Positions 27,952 to 36,457 of a stretch of DNA of 64,000 nt are shown here, one piece after another. The position numbers were made by a program, and so were the translations under genes. The stretch covers positions 62,001 through 126,000 of the forward strand of contig CAVTVU010000003.1 of NCBI GenBank assembly GCA_963738305.1. The letters run 5' to 3'. This DNA is from JBBRHQ01 sp963738305. GTDB taxonomy: Bacteria; Actinomycetota; Thermoleophilia; Solirubrobacterales; 70-9. A model generated the notes under the pieces. The model did not search any database, had not been told where the DNA came from, and was given only the letters and a program-made list of their open reading frames with translations. Within the stretch, counting starts at the first letter, position 1; every line of letters begins with the position of its first letter.

Positions 27952-29230
27952 TCAGGGAAGAGGCACGCCTGGAGCGGGGCGCTCGGAGAGCGCCGCCTCG
28001 CTGCCGCGGTGGGAGGTGAGCATGCGGGTTTCGTGCGGAATCAGGGCCGCCGCAGTGGCCAACAGGGCGAGCGCGCAGCCGGCCACGAAGACCTCGACCG
28101 GACCGAAGGCCTCCGCCAGCGGGCCGGCGAGCAGGTAGCCGAGTGGCAGCAGCCCGAGGGAGACCATCCAGTCATAGGAGGTGACCCGGGAGAGCGTGCT
28201 CGGGGGGATGCGGTCGGCCAGCGCGGTCAGCCACCAGACGTCGAAAAGGGCGATCCCAACTCCGGCCAGGATCATGGCGGGGACGGTGAGGACCAGGGTC
28301 ACGCCCACCGCGTAGAGCACCATCGCGGGGGGCCAGGCGAGCAGGAAGATCATCCCCAGGCGCATCGGGTAGCGGGGCTTCCAGCCGACCCCAATCAGGG
28401 AGCCCGACCACCAGCCCCGCGCCGAAGGCTGCGGCGACGGCGCCGTAGACGCCGACGTCGCCGTACTGCTGCCTGCCGATCACCGGGCCGAGGACGTACC
28501 AGGGGGCCAGCGCGACGAAGAGCGAGACGGAGATCGAGGCCAGCGTCACCCAGACCCAGGCGCGGGAGCGGACCTCCCGGTAGCCCTGGCGAAGCTCGAC
28601 CCAGACGCTGCTGCTTGCTGCCTCAGCCTCCGGCCCCCGCTGCCGCGGGTGCACACGCGACAGGAAGACCGCGCTGAGCAGGAAGGTCGCCGCGTCGATC
28701 GCGAAGGCGGCGCCAGCCCCGACGCCGAGCACCAGGGCGGCCGCCAGCGCCGGGCCGGCGAAATCAGCGAAGCTGAGGAACATCGAGGTGACCGCGTTCG
28801 CCTCCTGAATGTCCTCCTCCGGGACGGTCTGCGGCAGGAGCCCGCTGGCCGCCGGCCTGAAGAACGCCTCCGCGACCCCGAAGGCCACCTCGATCGCGAC
28901 GATCTGCCAGATCGCCACGGCGCCGGTGAAGATCAGCACGGCGAGGAGCCCGTGTAGCCCGAAGCGCGCGAGGTCGGTGGCGATCATCAGGCGGTGACGC
29001 GGAAGCCGGTCCGCCCAGACTCCGCCGATCATCAGGAAGGCGACCAGGGGGATCGCGTGGGCGGCGAGGACGAGGCCGAGGTCGGTGGCGCTCCCGGTCA
29101 GGTCGATGACGAACAGCGCGATCGCAACGGTGACGATGGCGTCGCCGAGCCCGCTCGCCGATTGGGCCAGCCAGAGGAAGCGGAAATCGCGGTGACGCAG
29201 CACTCGCAGGGGTCGTCTGAGTCGTGCCAT
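27952..29230 (-). CDS. MFS transporter (frameshifted)
   Basis: The N-terminal half shows six hydrophobic spans and MFS landmarks: RVLRHRDFRFLWLAQSASGL, DRLPRHRLMIATDLAR and FFRPAASGLLPQTVPE. The frame breaks near 28400 because of an extra G, and continues as GSLIGVGWKPRYPMRLGMIF with the remaining spans to 27952. Restored length of about 425 residues and 12 spans is normal for this enterobactin/macrolide exporter-like MFS clade. Substrate unknown. Start chosen ATG 29230 (GTG 29233 is adjacent). The break is probably a sequencing indel. Confidence 0.78.
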
Positions 29231-29334
29231 CACGGCGACAGCTTGAAGCAGGCTGCGCGGCGCTCGCCGCGATGCCGTACGTCCACTGCTCCGCCACGAG
29301 CCGGAGGGGCCACTGGCGCGGATAACCTGAGGCG

Positions 29335-30714
29335 GTGCTGTTCCGCCAGATCGTCCACGAGGACCTCGCCTGCGCCTCCTATCTGGTGGGCGACCCGGGA
29401 GCTGGGGTCGCGGCGGTGGTCGACCCGCAGTGGGACATAGACCCCTACCTGCGCCTCAGCCGCCTGCACGGGGTGCGGATCGAGCACGTCCTCGAGACCC
29501 ACAACCACGCCGACCACGTCTCCGGACACGGCCGCCTGGCCCGCGCGACCGGCGCCTCGATCCACGTCCACGCCCTGGCGGCGGCGGAATACCCGCACGA
29601 GGCTTTCGAGGACGGCTGGACGCTCGAGCTGGGGGCGGTGACGATGGAGGCCCTGGCGACGCCCGGCCACCGACCCGAGCACACATCCTTCCTGCTGCGC
29701 GACGGCGGCCGCGGCGTCGCGCCCTGCGCGGTGCTGACCGGCGACTCGCTGTTCGTCGGCGACGTGGCCCGGCCGGACCTGGCGGTCGATGCGCAGGAGG
29801 GAGCGGCCCAGATCTTCCACTCGCTGCATGAGCGCCTGCTCAGCCTCGCCGACAGCGTTGAGGTATGGCCCGGGCACCTCGGCGGCTCGTTGTGCGGCAG
29901 CTCGGGGATCGACGAAAAGAGCTCATCGACGATCGGCTTCGAGCGTGAGCACAACCGCGCCGTCGGCTTCGCCACGGAAGAGGAGTTCGTCGCCGACTCG
30001 GTCGGCTCGCTGGGGGAGCCCCCGCCCAACCTGGAGCGCATCGTGTCGCTGAACCGCGGTCCGCTGCTGGAGGAGCTGGGGACCCCGACCCCGCTGACCC
30101 CGCGTGCCGTCGAGGTGGCGATCGCCGAGGGCGCGCAGGTAATCGACGCCCGCACCAACGAGCAGTTCGACGAGGCCCACATCCCCGGCGCCTACAGCGC
30201 CTCGGCCTACGACACCGGTTTCGGCACGAAGGTCGCGACGGTGGTGCCTGACGACGTCGAGCTGATCGTCGTCGCAGCCTCCGACGGCTACGAGATGGAG
30301 GCGGCCGAGCTGCTCGCCTCGGTCGGCCTACGGGTGCGGGGCTTCCTCGAAGGCGGAATGACTTCCTGGCGCTCCGAGGAGCGCCCGGTGCAGCGGCTGA
30401 AGCTGATCGACCCCGAGGAGCTGGCCCGGCGACTCGAGTCCGGCGAGGACCTTGCGGTCCTCGACGTCCGCGAGGCTGACGAGTTCGCCGCCGGCCACAT
30501 CCCGGGCTCCCGCCACATTCCCTACTCGGAGCTGAGGTCGCGGATCGGCGAGCTCTCCCACGAGGCGCCCGTGGCGGCGGTCTGCAGTGGTGGCAAGCGC
30601 AGCGGCCTGGCCGCCTCGATCCTCCAGCGCGAGGGCTTCGCCGAGGTGGTCCATGTCGGCCACGGCGGGGTCGGGGTCTGGGCGAGCCGGGGCCACCCGA
30701 TCGAGCAGGGCTGA
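29335..30714 (+). CDS. Persulfide dioxygenase-like MBL hydrolase fused to two rhodanese domains
   Basis: The 459-residue protein begins with an MBL domain (residues about 1-230), with the metal motif THNHADHVSGHGRLA, GHRPEHTSFLL and TGDSLFVGDVARPDL. This is the ETHE1-like layout, which oxidises glutathione or other persulfides. Two rhodanese domains follow. The first (about 255-345) has no catalytic cysteine (VVAASDGYEMEAAE); the second (about 355-455) has the active loop CSGGKRSG. A fusion of this type channels sulfane sulfur between domains and suggests sulfide detoxification. GTG 29335 is the only in-frame start before the MBL fold. It is followed 9 bp later by a FAD oxidoreductase, likely one operon. 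Confidence 0.88.
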   Translation: MLFRQIVHEDLACASYLVGDPGAGVAAVVDPQWDIDPYLRLSRLHGVRIEHVLETHNHADHVSGHGRLARATGASIHVHALAAAEYPHEAFEDGWTLELGAVTMEALATPGHRPEHTSFLLRDGGRGVAPCAVLTGDSLFVGDVARPDLAVDAQEGAAQIFHSLHERLLSLADSVEVWPGHLGGSLCGSSGIDEKSSSTIGFEREHNRAVGFATEEEFVADSVGSLGEPPPNLERIVSLNRGPLLEELGTPTPLTPRAVEVAIAEGAQVIDARTNEQFDEAHIPGAYSASAYDTGFGTKVATVVPDDVELIVVAASDGYEMEAAELLASVGLRVRGFLEGGMTSWRSEERPVQRLKLIDPEELARRLESGEDLAVLDVREADEFAAGHIPGSRHIPYSELRSRIGELSHEAPVAAVCSGGKRSGLAASILQREGFAEVVHVGHGGVGVWASRGHPIEQG

Positions 30715-30723
30715 GAAGGGCGA

Positions 30724-32148
30724 ATGCCGGCGCGATCGACCGTCGCGATCATCGGCGGCGGGGCGAGCGGGACCTTGCTGGCCACCCAGCTCTTGCGCCG
30801 CATGCATCCCGAGGGGATGCGGGTCGTGCTGATCGAGCGCCGGGCCCGGATCGGCCCCGGCCTCGCCTACTCGACCCCCTATCCGTTCCACCGGCTCAAT
30901 GTCCCCGCCGGGCAGATGGGCTCGTTCCCGCGCGATCCCGGCCACTTCCTGCGATGGGCCCGCCGCCGTGACCCGGAGGCGAAGCCCGGGGACTTCCTGC
31001 CCCGCTCGAGCTATGGCTCCTACCTGGCCGAGGTGCTGGCCAACGCGGAGCGCCGCGCACTGCCCGGGGCCGGGCTGGAGCGATGCCACGACGAGGCGCT
31101 CGCCGTCCGTGCGGTCGAGGGCACGCGGGCGCTGAGGATCGAGCTGGCCTCAGGGGCTGAGCTCGACGCGGACCGGCTGGTCCTGGCGCTGGGCAACCCG
31201 CCGCCGGCGGTGCCGGGCGGCGCTGGGGAGGCGCTTCTCGACTCGGGCCGCTTCCACGCCGATCCCTGGGACACCCGGATCGCCGACGCCGCGGCCGCCG
31301 ATCGCTCGGTGCTGCTGATCGGCACCGGGCTGACGATGGTCGACGTGGCCTTGGTGCTGGCCCACTCCGACCGGGCGCTCCGGATCTGCGCGGTCTCGCG
31401 CAACGGCCTGCTGCCGCGCTCGCACCTGGCCGGCGGTGCCCGTCCCGAGAAGACCTTCGACCTGCCGCCCGGGCGCTTCACCCTCGACGAGCTGATCGCC
31501 GCGGTGGAGTCGGAGATCGCCTCGGTCGAGGCCGCCGGGGGCGATTGGAGGTCCGTGATCGACTCATTGCGCCCGGTCACGAACCGGATCTGGCAGCGTC
31601 TCGCCGACGAGGACCGCCGGCGATTCGTGCGGGAGGTGGCCCGCCACTGGGAGGTCCGCCGCCACCGCATGGCGCCCGAGGTCGCGGCGATGCTCGAGGA
31701 CCTGCTCTCCTCCGGGCAGCTCGTGATCGGGCGCGGTGAGATCGTGGGGATCAGAGCCGGGGCAGGTGGACCGCTCGTCTCGGTACGTGACCCGGGCACC
31801 GGCGAGGCCTCCGAGCAGTCCTTCGATCGCGCCGTCAACTGCACCGGCCCGGCGCAGGACCTGAGCAGGACGCCGGACCCCGTGATCGCCTCGCTCCTGG
31901 AGGCGGGCCAGGTTCGCCCGGGCCCTTACCGGCTCGGCCTCGACCACGACTCGCGTGGCGCGATGGTCACCCGCGACGGGGAGGTCTCGCGCCTGATCTT
32001 CGGGATCGGCCCGGTGCGAAAGGGGAGGCTCTGGGAGACGACAGCGATTCCGGAGATCCGCGAGCAGGCGCTCGAGCTGGCCGACCTGCTCACGGCCGAC
32101 CTTTCCCGGCTGGTCAATCGGAGGGCTGCGCCAGGGTCTCGTGCCTGA
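30724..32148 (+). CDS. FAD/NAD(P)-binding oxidoreductase
   Basis: This 474-residue protein opens with a dinucleotide-binding fold (TVAIIGGGASGTLLATQLLR). A second NAD(P)-type motif is SVLLIGTGLTMVDVALVL, with the long substrate region FHRLNVPAGQMGSFPRDP. The pattern matches the FAD-NAD(P)-binding (NAD_binding_9-like) family, which includes YwlF/HpxO-like and uncharacterised monooxygenases. It lies 9 bp after the MBL-rhodanese gene, so a role in sulfur or thiol redox is possible but inferred. Its last 35 bp overlap the convergent LtrA gene. Start ATG 30724 follows AAGGG. Confidence 0.82.
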   Translation: MPARSTVAIIGGGASGTLLATQLLRRMHPEGMRVVLIERRARIGPGLAYSTPYPFHRLNVPAGQMGSFPRDPGHFLRWARRRDPEAKPGDFLPRSSYGSYLAEVLANAERRALPGAGLERCHDEALAVRAVEGTRALRIELASGAELDADRLVLALGNPPPAVPGGAGEALLDSGRFHADPWDTRIADAAAADRSVLLIGTGLTMVDVALVLAHSDRALRICAVSRNGLLPRSHLAGGARPEKTFDLPPGRFTLDELIAAVESEIASVEAAGGDWRSVIDSLRPVTNRIWQRLADEDRRRFVREVARHWEVRRHRMAPEVAAMLEDLLSSGQLVIGRGEIVGIRAGAGGPLVSVRDPGTGEASEQSFDRAVNCTGPAQDLSRTPDPVIASLLEAGQVRPGPYRLGLDHDSRGAMVTRDGEVSRLIFGIGPVRKGRLWETTAIPEIREQALELADLLTADLSRLVNRRAAPGSRA

Positions 32149-33307
32149 CCCGCGCCCGCGCCTCTCCGTAGCTGATCGTCTCGTATAGGACCATCGCCCA
32201 GATCAGCACCGTCGGGATCGTCAGGGCCGCCCACGCCGGGATCGAGGTCGCGAGCGGCACCAGTGCGAACAGCGCCAGCGCCAGCCCCAGCCTCTGGCGG
32301 TTGAGGGTGTGGACGTTGCGGTAGCGGAAGGCCACGTGGCCGAGCAGGTAGAGCGCGAGCCCGCCGAACATGGCGAACGCCGGAACGAGCTCGAGGTCGT
32401 GGTCGACGTGAGCCAGGGTCTTCTTCAGTCCCAGCGCGACCAGGACGATGCCGGCCACCATCGGGAAGTGCAGAAACGAGTAGGAGTCGCGGGCCATCTC
32501 GTTCTGGACCGGGCCGATCTCTGCCTGCTCCAGCCTGCGGGTTGCGACGATCGCGACCACGTCGAAGTAGGTCCACCACATTGCCGCAGCCAGAGCAGTG
32601 CCGAGCACCGCGGCGGCGATCACTCCGGCGTCGACGCCGAACTCCGCGCCGACCCCGATTGCGACGATCGACTCGCCGAGGGCGATGATCACGATCAGGC
32701 CGTGGCGCTCGGCGAAGTGTCGGGGCACGAGCCTCCAGCCTTCCGATCCGAACAGGTAGGGGCCGCCCATGTCAAGCAGCATCGCCAGCAGCCAGACAGC
32801 ACCCTGGGCGAGCCCGTCGAGCAGGGAGGCGGAGGCGAGCAGGCCGACCCCGATGGCGCTGCTGATCCCCAGCCCGACCACCGACTTGCGGAGCTTCGGG
32901 TCGTCGCGGCTGGCCAAGAGGAAGAGCGCGATCTGCCCGGCCCGAACGACGGCGTAGGCGACCGCGAAGGTGAGTGCCAGGTCGTCGAAGGCCTCGGGCA
33001 CGCAGAGCGAGACGACCAGCAGGCCGGCCATCGCCCCGAAGATCGCGAAGCGAACCGCGCCCTCCTCGGGGTCGACGACGCTTGTCAGCCAGGCGTATCC
33101 GACCCAGGCCCACCAGAGGACTCCGAGCACGAGGATCCCCTGCGCCAGCCCCGACCAGGACGGGTCGTGTGCCATCAGCGCCGTGCACTGGGTGATCGCC
33201 AGCACGAAGACCAGGTCGAAGAAGAGCTCGAGCGGGGTTACCTGCTCGCCGTCGCGCAGCGTGGCGTTGAGCCGGCGGTGGCTTGTCGAGGAGCCCTCCA
33301 CGAGCAC
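32114..33307 (-). CDS. Low temperature requirement protein A (LtrA) family membrane protein
   Basis: A polytopic protein of about 397 residues. The conserved LtrA opening VTPLELFFDLVFVLAITQCT is followed by many hydrophobic spans, and the motifs WWAWVGYAWLTSVVDPEEG, ERHGLIVIIALGESIVAIG and WWTYFDVVA are present. LtrA proteins are about 12-span membrane proteins of unknown function, named for a Listeria low-temperature growth mutant. GTG 33307 was chosen, just after AGGA; GTG 33301 and a longer upstream frame are alternatives, and the longer one overlaps the divergent gene. It overlaps the FAD oxidoreductase by 35 bp, convergently. Confidence 0.88.
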   Translation of the reverse strand: MLVEGSSTSHRRLNATLRDGEQVTPLELFFDLVFVLAITQCTALMAHDPSWSGLAQGILVLGVLWWAWVGYAWLTSVVDPEEGAVRFAIFGAMAGLLVVSLCVPEAFDDLALTFAVAYAVVRAGQIALFLLASRDDPKLRKSVVGLGISSAIGVGLLASASLLDGLAQGAVWLLAMLLDMGGPYLFGSEGWRLVPRHFAERHGLIVIIALGESIVAIGVGAEFGVDAGVIAAAVLGTALAAAMWWTYFDVVAIVATRRLEQAEIGPVQNEMARDSYSFLHFPMVAGIVLVALGLKKTLAHVDHDLELVPAFAMFGGLALYLLGHVAFRYRNVHTLNRQRLGLALALFALVPLATSIPAWAALTIPTVLIWAMVLYETISYGEARARVRHETLAQPSD

Positions 33308-33369
33308 ACATCCTGGCAATTCCAAATTTTGGGGATGCGGTGGCGGCGCTCGCTGCCGATATCCGCGTA

Positions 33370-34305
33370 ATGACCTCCCCACGACGCACCCACGCCTCCA
33401 TCCTGCTCGTCGCGGCCGCCACAGCGGCGCTGCTCGCCGCTCCGGCCGTTTCCAGCGCGGCTAAGCGCCACCGCCACCGGCTCGGCCCGGTCGTCTCCTC
33501 CAAGGCGTTCAGGCAGATCTCCGGCCCCCCCGGCACGGTCGGGACGGTCACCGCCAGGTGCCCCCGCGGAACCAAGGTGATCTCCGGCGGTCAGAAGACT
33601 TTCTCCAACATCCAGCTCGAGGGCGACGCCCACGTGATGGTCCCCTATGTCTCTCGTCGCAACGGGCCGCGCGCCTGGACGGTCTCGGTCTACCTCGCGG
33701 GAGACGGGTTCGTCAACCCGAAGCTGTTCGGAGCGATCGCCTATTGCCGCAAGGGCATGGGGCGGCTGGTCCCCAAGGTGCGGAGGGGGTCGGTGGTGGT
33801 CGGGACGGGCGGCTCGCCCTTCCCGCTGAGGAGCACCTACGCGGCCTGCCCCAACAACACCTGGCCGGTCTCCGGCGGCTACGCAATCCGGCTGTCCGCG
33901 GCGGACCTCGCCGCCATGTCCACGGACGGGGCCCCTCCGGGCATCGTCTTCGGCTCCCGCATCGTCGCGGGTGGCTGGGAGGTGACCACCGGCCGCTTCC
34001 TCGAGGGGCGCTCGGTCGTGCGCTCCTACGCGTACTGCGCCAAGTGGCGCGTCAAGGTCCGGGCCCGTGCGGTCTACCTGAGCGGGGCAGGGCAGCTCAC
34101 CCACACGGCGACGCCGCTCTGCCCTCGGCGCACGAAGGCGGTCGCGGCGGGCTTCTACGCGCCGTTCATCTTCCGCTCCGAGTCCGACGTCAGCGCGGTC
34201 ATCCCGCTCGAGGCGCGCCGCCTCAACCCGAGGCGTTGGCTGCTGGGAGCGGTGCCCCTCGTCCCATACCCCAGCCGCCTGATCGCCTCCACATACTGCG
34301 CTTAG
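33370..34305 (+). CDS. Secreted protein of unknown function
   Basis: The 311-residue protein starts at ATG 33370 with a signal peptide (ASILLVAAATAALLAAPAVS). The mature region is basic and beta-rich, and repeats an approximately 100-residue pattern. Each unit has a C-P-x-G/N-T type turn (ARCPRGTKVISGG, AACPNNTWPVSGGY, PLCPRRTKAVAAGF) and a late tyrosine-cysteine strand (AIAYCRK, SYAYCAK, ASTYC). So it holds three tandem domains, each probably disulphide-bonded. I know of similar surface proteins in Solirubrobacterales but no function. It diverges from ltrA and is convergent with the next MFS gene. Confidence 0.7.
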   Translation: MTSPRRTHASILLVAAATAALLAAPAVSSAAKRHRHRLGPVVSSKAFRQISGPPGTVGTVTARCPRGTKVISGGQKTFSNIQLEGDAHVMVPYVSRRNGPRAWTVSVYLAGDGFVNPKLFGAIAYCRKGMGRLVPKVRRGSVVVGTGGSPFPLRSTYAACPNNTWPVSGGYAIRLSAADLAAMSTDGAPPGIVFGSRIVAGGWEVTTGRFLEGRSVVRSYAYCAKWRVKVRARAVYLSGAGQLTHTATPLCPRRTKAVAAGFYAPFIFRSESDVSAVIPLEARRLNPRRWLLGAVPLVPYPSRLIASTYCA

Positions 34306-34327
34306 GCGCGGCCGTGGAAGCAATCAT

Positions 34328-35890
34328 CTAGGCAGGACCTGGGCCCGGCGGTGAGCCGTCGGGGCCAGGCTCCTCGATGACCTCCATCTTCCCCCCGGGT
34401 AGGGCGATGAGGGAGACGAGGAAGCAGACCGCCATCACCCCGGCCATCGCGTAGAAGATCGTCTGCGTCGAGAGGGCGTAGCTGTGCTGTACGGCGTGCA
34501 GGAACTCCTCGGCCCGCTTCCCGCCCCGTTCCGCTAGCCCGCTGCCGCCGGCCTGGCTGAGCGACTCGGCGATCGCGTCGCTCTTCGCCTTCGGCAGGCC
34601 GAGGCTCCCGAGGGCGGACTCGAGGTTGGACTTGTTCTCGAGGATGAGGATCGTCCCGAGCACCGCGAGGCCGAGGCTCGAGCCGAAGTTGCGCACCGTC
34701 TGGGTGATCCCGGTCGCCTCCCCGTAGCTGCTGCTGGGGGCGCGGTTGACTGCGTCGGTGTTGGAGGGTCCGAGCACCAGTCCGACCCCGGCCCCGGCGA
34801 CCACGATGTAGGTCCACTGGTCGTCGTAGTTGAGGCCGGGGAGCTTGCGGGCCACGAGGTAGAAGCCAAGGGCGGCGATCGCCGAGCCGGCGACCACCGA
34901 CGGCCTGGCACCGCGCTCGTCGAGGATCCGGCCGCCCACCTGCGCCGCGATCGCGAACCCTGCGAAGAAGGTGAGCAGGTAGAGCCCAGCCTCCGAGGCG
35001 CTGTCGCCGAGCGAGATCTGGGCGTAGGTGCTGGCGAAGAAGAAGAGCGGGACGAAGCAGATCATCAGCAGGAAGAGGACGACGTTCTGCATCGCGAAGC
35101 GGCGGTCCGCGAAGATCTGCATCCGCAGCAGCGGATCGGGGATGCCCAGCTCGAAGCGGACGAAGAAGGCGAGGATGGAGAGCCCCACGACGAGGCAGCC
35201 GATCGTGGCGGCGCTGCCCCATCCCCATTCGCTCGCCTGCTGGAGGCCGAGCACGGAGATTCCCATCCCGGCTGCGATCAGGACCGTGCCGCGATAGTCG
35301 ATCGGCGCCGGGTGCTTCTCGTCATCGGGCTTGGAAATCACGATCAGCACCAGGGCGATGATCGCGACCGGGATGTTGACCCAGAAGATCGCTCGCCAGG
35401 TCCACTCGGTCAGGTAGCCGCCGGCGATCGGGCCCACCGAGGTGAGGCCGCCGGCGATGCCGAAGAAGATCGCCATCGCCCTGCCGCGTTCGTTGAGCGG
35501 GTAGGCGGCGATGACGATCGCCAGGGCGGCCGGGAACATCAACGCCGCGCCGGCGCCCTGGATCACCCGGAAGGTGATGATCCAGGCCTCGCCGATCGCC
35601 CCGGTGGGCGTCGCCCCGCAGAGGGCCGACGCGGCGGCGAAGACGATCACGCCGATCACGACCATGGTCCGGTGCCCGGCGATGTCTGCGAGTCGCCCGC
35701 CGAAGGCGAACAGGGCCGACAGGGAGAGCAGGTAGCCGTTGATGATCCACTGCACGCCGGTGGCGGAGAGCCCGATGTCCTGCTGGAGGTCCGGTGCGGC
35801 GATCGCGACGATCGTCTGGTCGATGAAGGTCATCGCCACCGCGAAGATCATCGCCGCGAGCACTAGGCCCTTGTTGGCGGGGGACGACAC
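34328..35890 (-). CDS. MFS transporter, DHA2/EmrB-QacA family (14 spans)
   Basis: A 520-residue protein with 14 hydrophobic spans and DHA2 motifs: TFIDQTIVAIAAPDLQ in span 1, WIINGYLLSLSALFAFGGRL for span 2 with motif A after it, GAGAALMFPAALAIVIAAYP for motif C-like span 5, and a long C-terminal acidic/proline tail. The family exports drugs or amphipathic compounds in exchange for protons. Start is ATG 35890, with no regulator gene adjacent. It diverges from a small hypothetical gene across 131 bp that may hold both promoters. All expected helices are present. Substrate unknown. Confidence 0.9.
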   Translation of the reverse strand: MSSPANKGLVLAAMIFAVAMTFIDQTIVAIAAPDLQQDIGLSATGVQWIINGYLLSLSALFAFGGRLADIAGHRTMVVIGVIVFAAASALCGATPTGAIGEAWIITFRVIQGAGAALMFPAALAIVIAAYPLNERGRAMAIFFGIAGGLTSVGPIAGGYLTEWTWRAIFWVNIPVAIIALVLIVISKPDDEKHPAPIDYRGTVLIAAGMGISVLGLQQASEWGWGSAATIGCLVVGLSILAFFVRFELGIPDPLLRMQIFADRRFAMQNVVLFLLMICFVPLFFFASTYAQISLGDSASEAGLYLLTFFAGFAIAAQVGGRILDERGARPSVVAGSAIAALGFYLVARKLPGLNYDDQWTYIVVAGAGVGLVLGPSNTDAVNRAPSSSYGEATGITQTVRNFGSSLGLAVLGTILILENKSNLESALGSLGLPKAKSDAIAESLSQAGGSGLAERGGKRAEEFLHAVQHSYALSTQTIFYAMAGVMAVCFLVSLIALPGGKMEVIEEPGPDGSPPGPGPA

Positions 35891-36021
35891 GGCCAGAGAC
35901 CCTAATGCGGGGCGCGGCGCGACCGGCCGGCGGCGCCCGGCTGGATGTATGTTGGATCTTTGCGCCTCACATTCGGGTCACGACGCCGATGGTCGATGAC
36001 GAATGGGCGGCAGGAGGGTTG

Positions 36022-36375
36022 ATGGCGAAGAGGAAGAAGGCCGGTCGCCAGCGGGCGCGCTCCGCGACCGTGGACTACACCGACAGCGAGGGCAGCGTCC
36101 TCACCCTGCGCGAGTCCCTCACCGTGGCGACGATCGCGAAGATCCGCGAGGCTCCGGCCAGCGCGGCCGCCTCGGCCGAGGACGCCTGGCGCCGTCGCGC
36201 CGAGATGTTGTTCGAGCGCCTGGCCGTCCGTTGGGAGATAGCGGGCCTGCCCCTCGATGACCAGGCGATGCTGCTCGGCCGCTACCGGATGGCCGACGCG
36301 GACACCCAGCGCTGGGTGCGCGAGACGATCGACCGCCACGTGCAGCGCTACCTCCCGGAGCTGGCCGGCGAGTGA
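36022..36375 (+). CDS. Conserved-looking hypothetical protein (117 aa)
   Basis: The ATG at 36022 is preceded by CAGGAGGGTTG, giving a strong ribosome site; the longer frame from 35989 lacks one, so the shorter start is chosen. The protein has a very basic N-terminus (AKRKKAGRQRARSATVDY) and then acidic helical sequence (LRESLTVATIAKIREAPASA, EDAWRRRAEMLFERLAVRWE, LGRYRMADADTQRWVRETID). No family recognised; the basic start suggests DNA, RNA or membrane contact. It ends 12 bp before an intergenic hairpin shared with the thiolase gene on the other strand. Confidence 0.6.
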   Translation: MAKRKKAGRQRARSATVDYTDSEGSVLTLRESLTVATIAKIREAPASAAASAEDAWRRRAEMLFERLAVRWEIAGLPLDDQAMLLGRYRMADADTQRWVRETIDRHVQRYLPELAGE

Positions 36376-36387
36376 GCCAACGCCGAA

Positions 36388-36450
36388 CGCCGCTCGCGAG
36401 ACGGATCTCGTACACCAATGAGGTGTCTTATTCACGTCTCGCGAGCGGCG
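36388..36450. repeat. Dispersed intergenic hairpin, copy 2
   Basis: CGCCGCTCGCGAGACG (36388-36403) pairs perfectly with CGTCTCGCGAGCGGCG (36435-36450), a 16 bp stem, around an ACACC-AATGA-GGTGT core. It sits between two convergent genes, as a bidirectional terminator would. It shares arms and core with copies at 17004 and 60074. Confidence 0.78.
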
Positions 36451-36457
36451 CTTGGGG

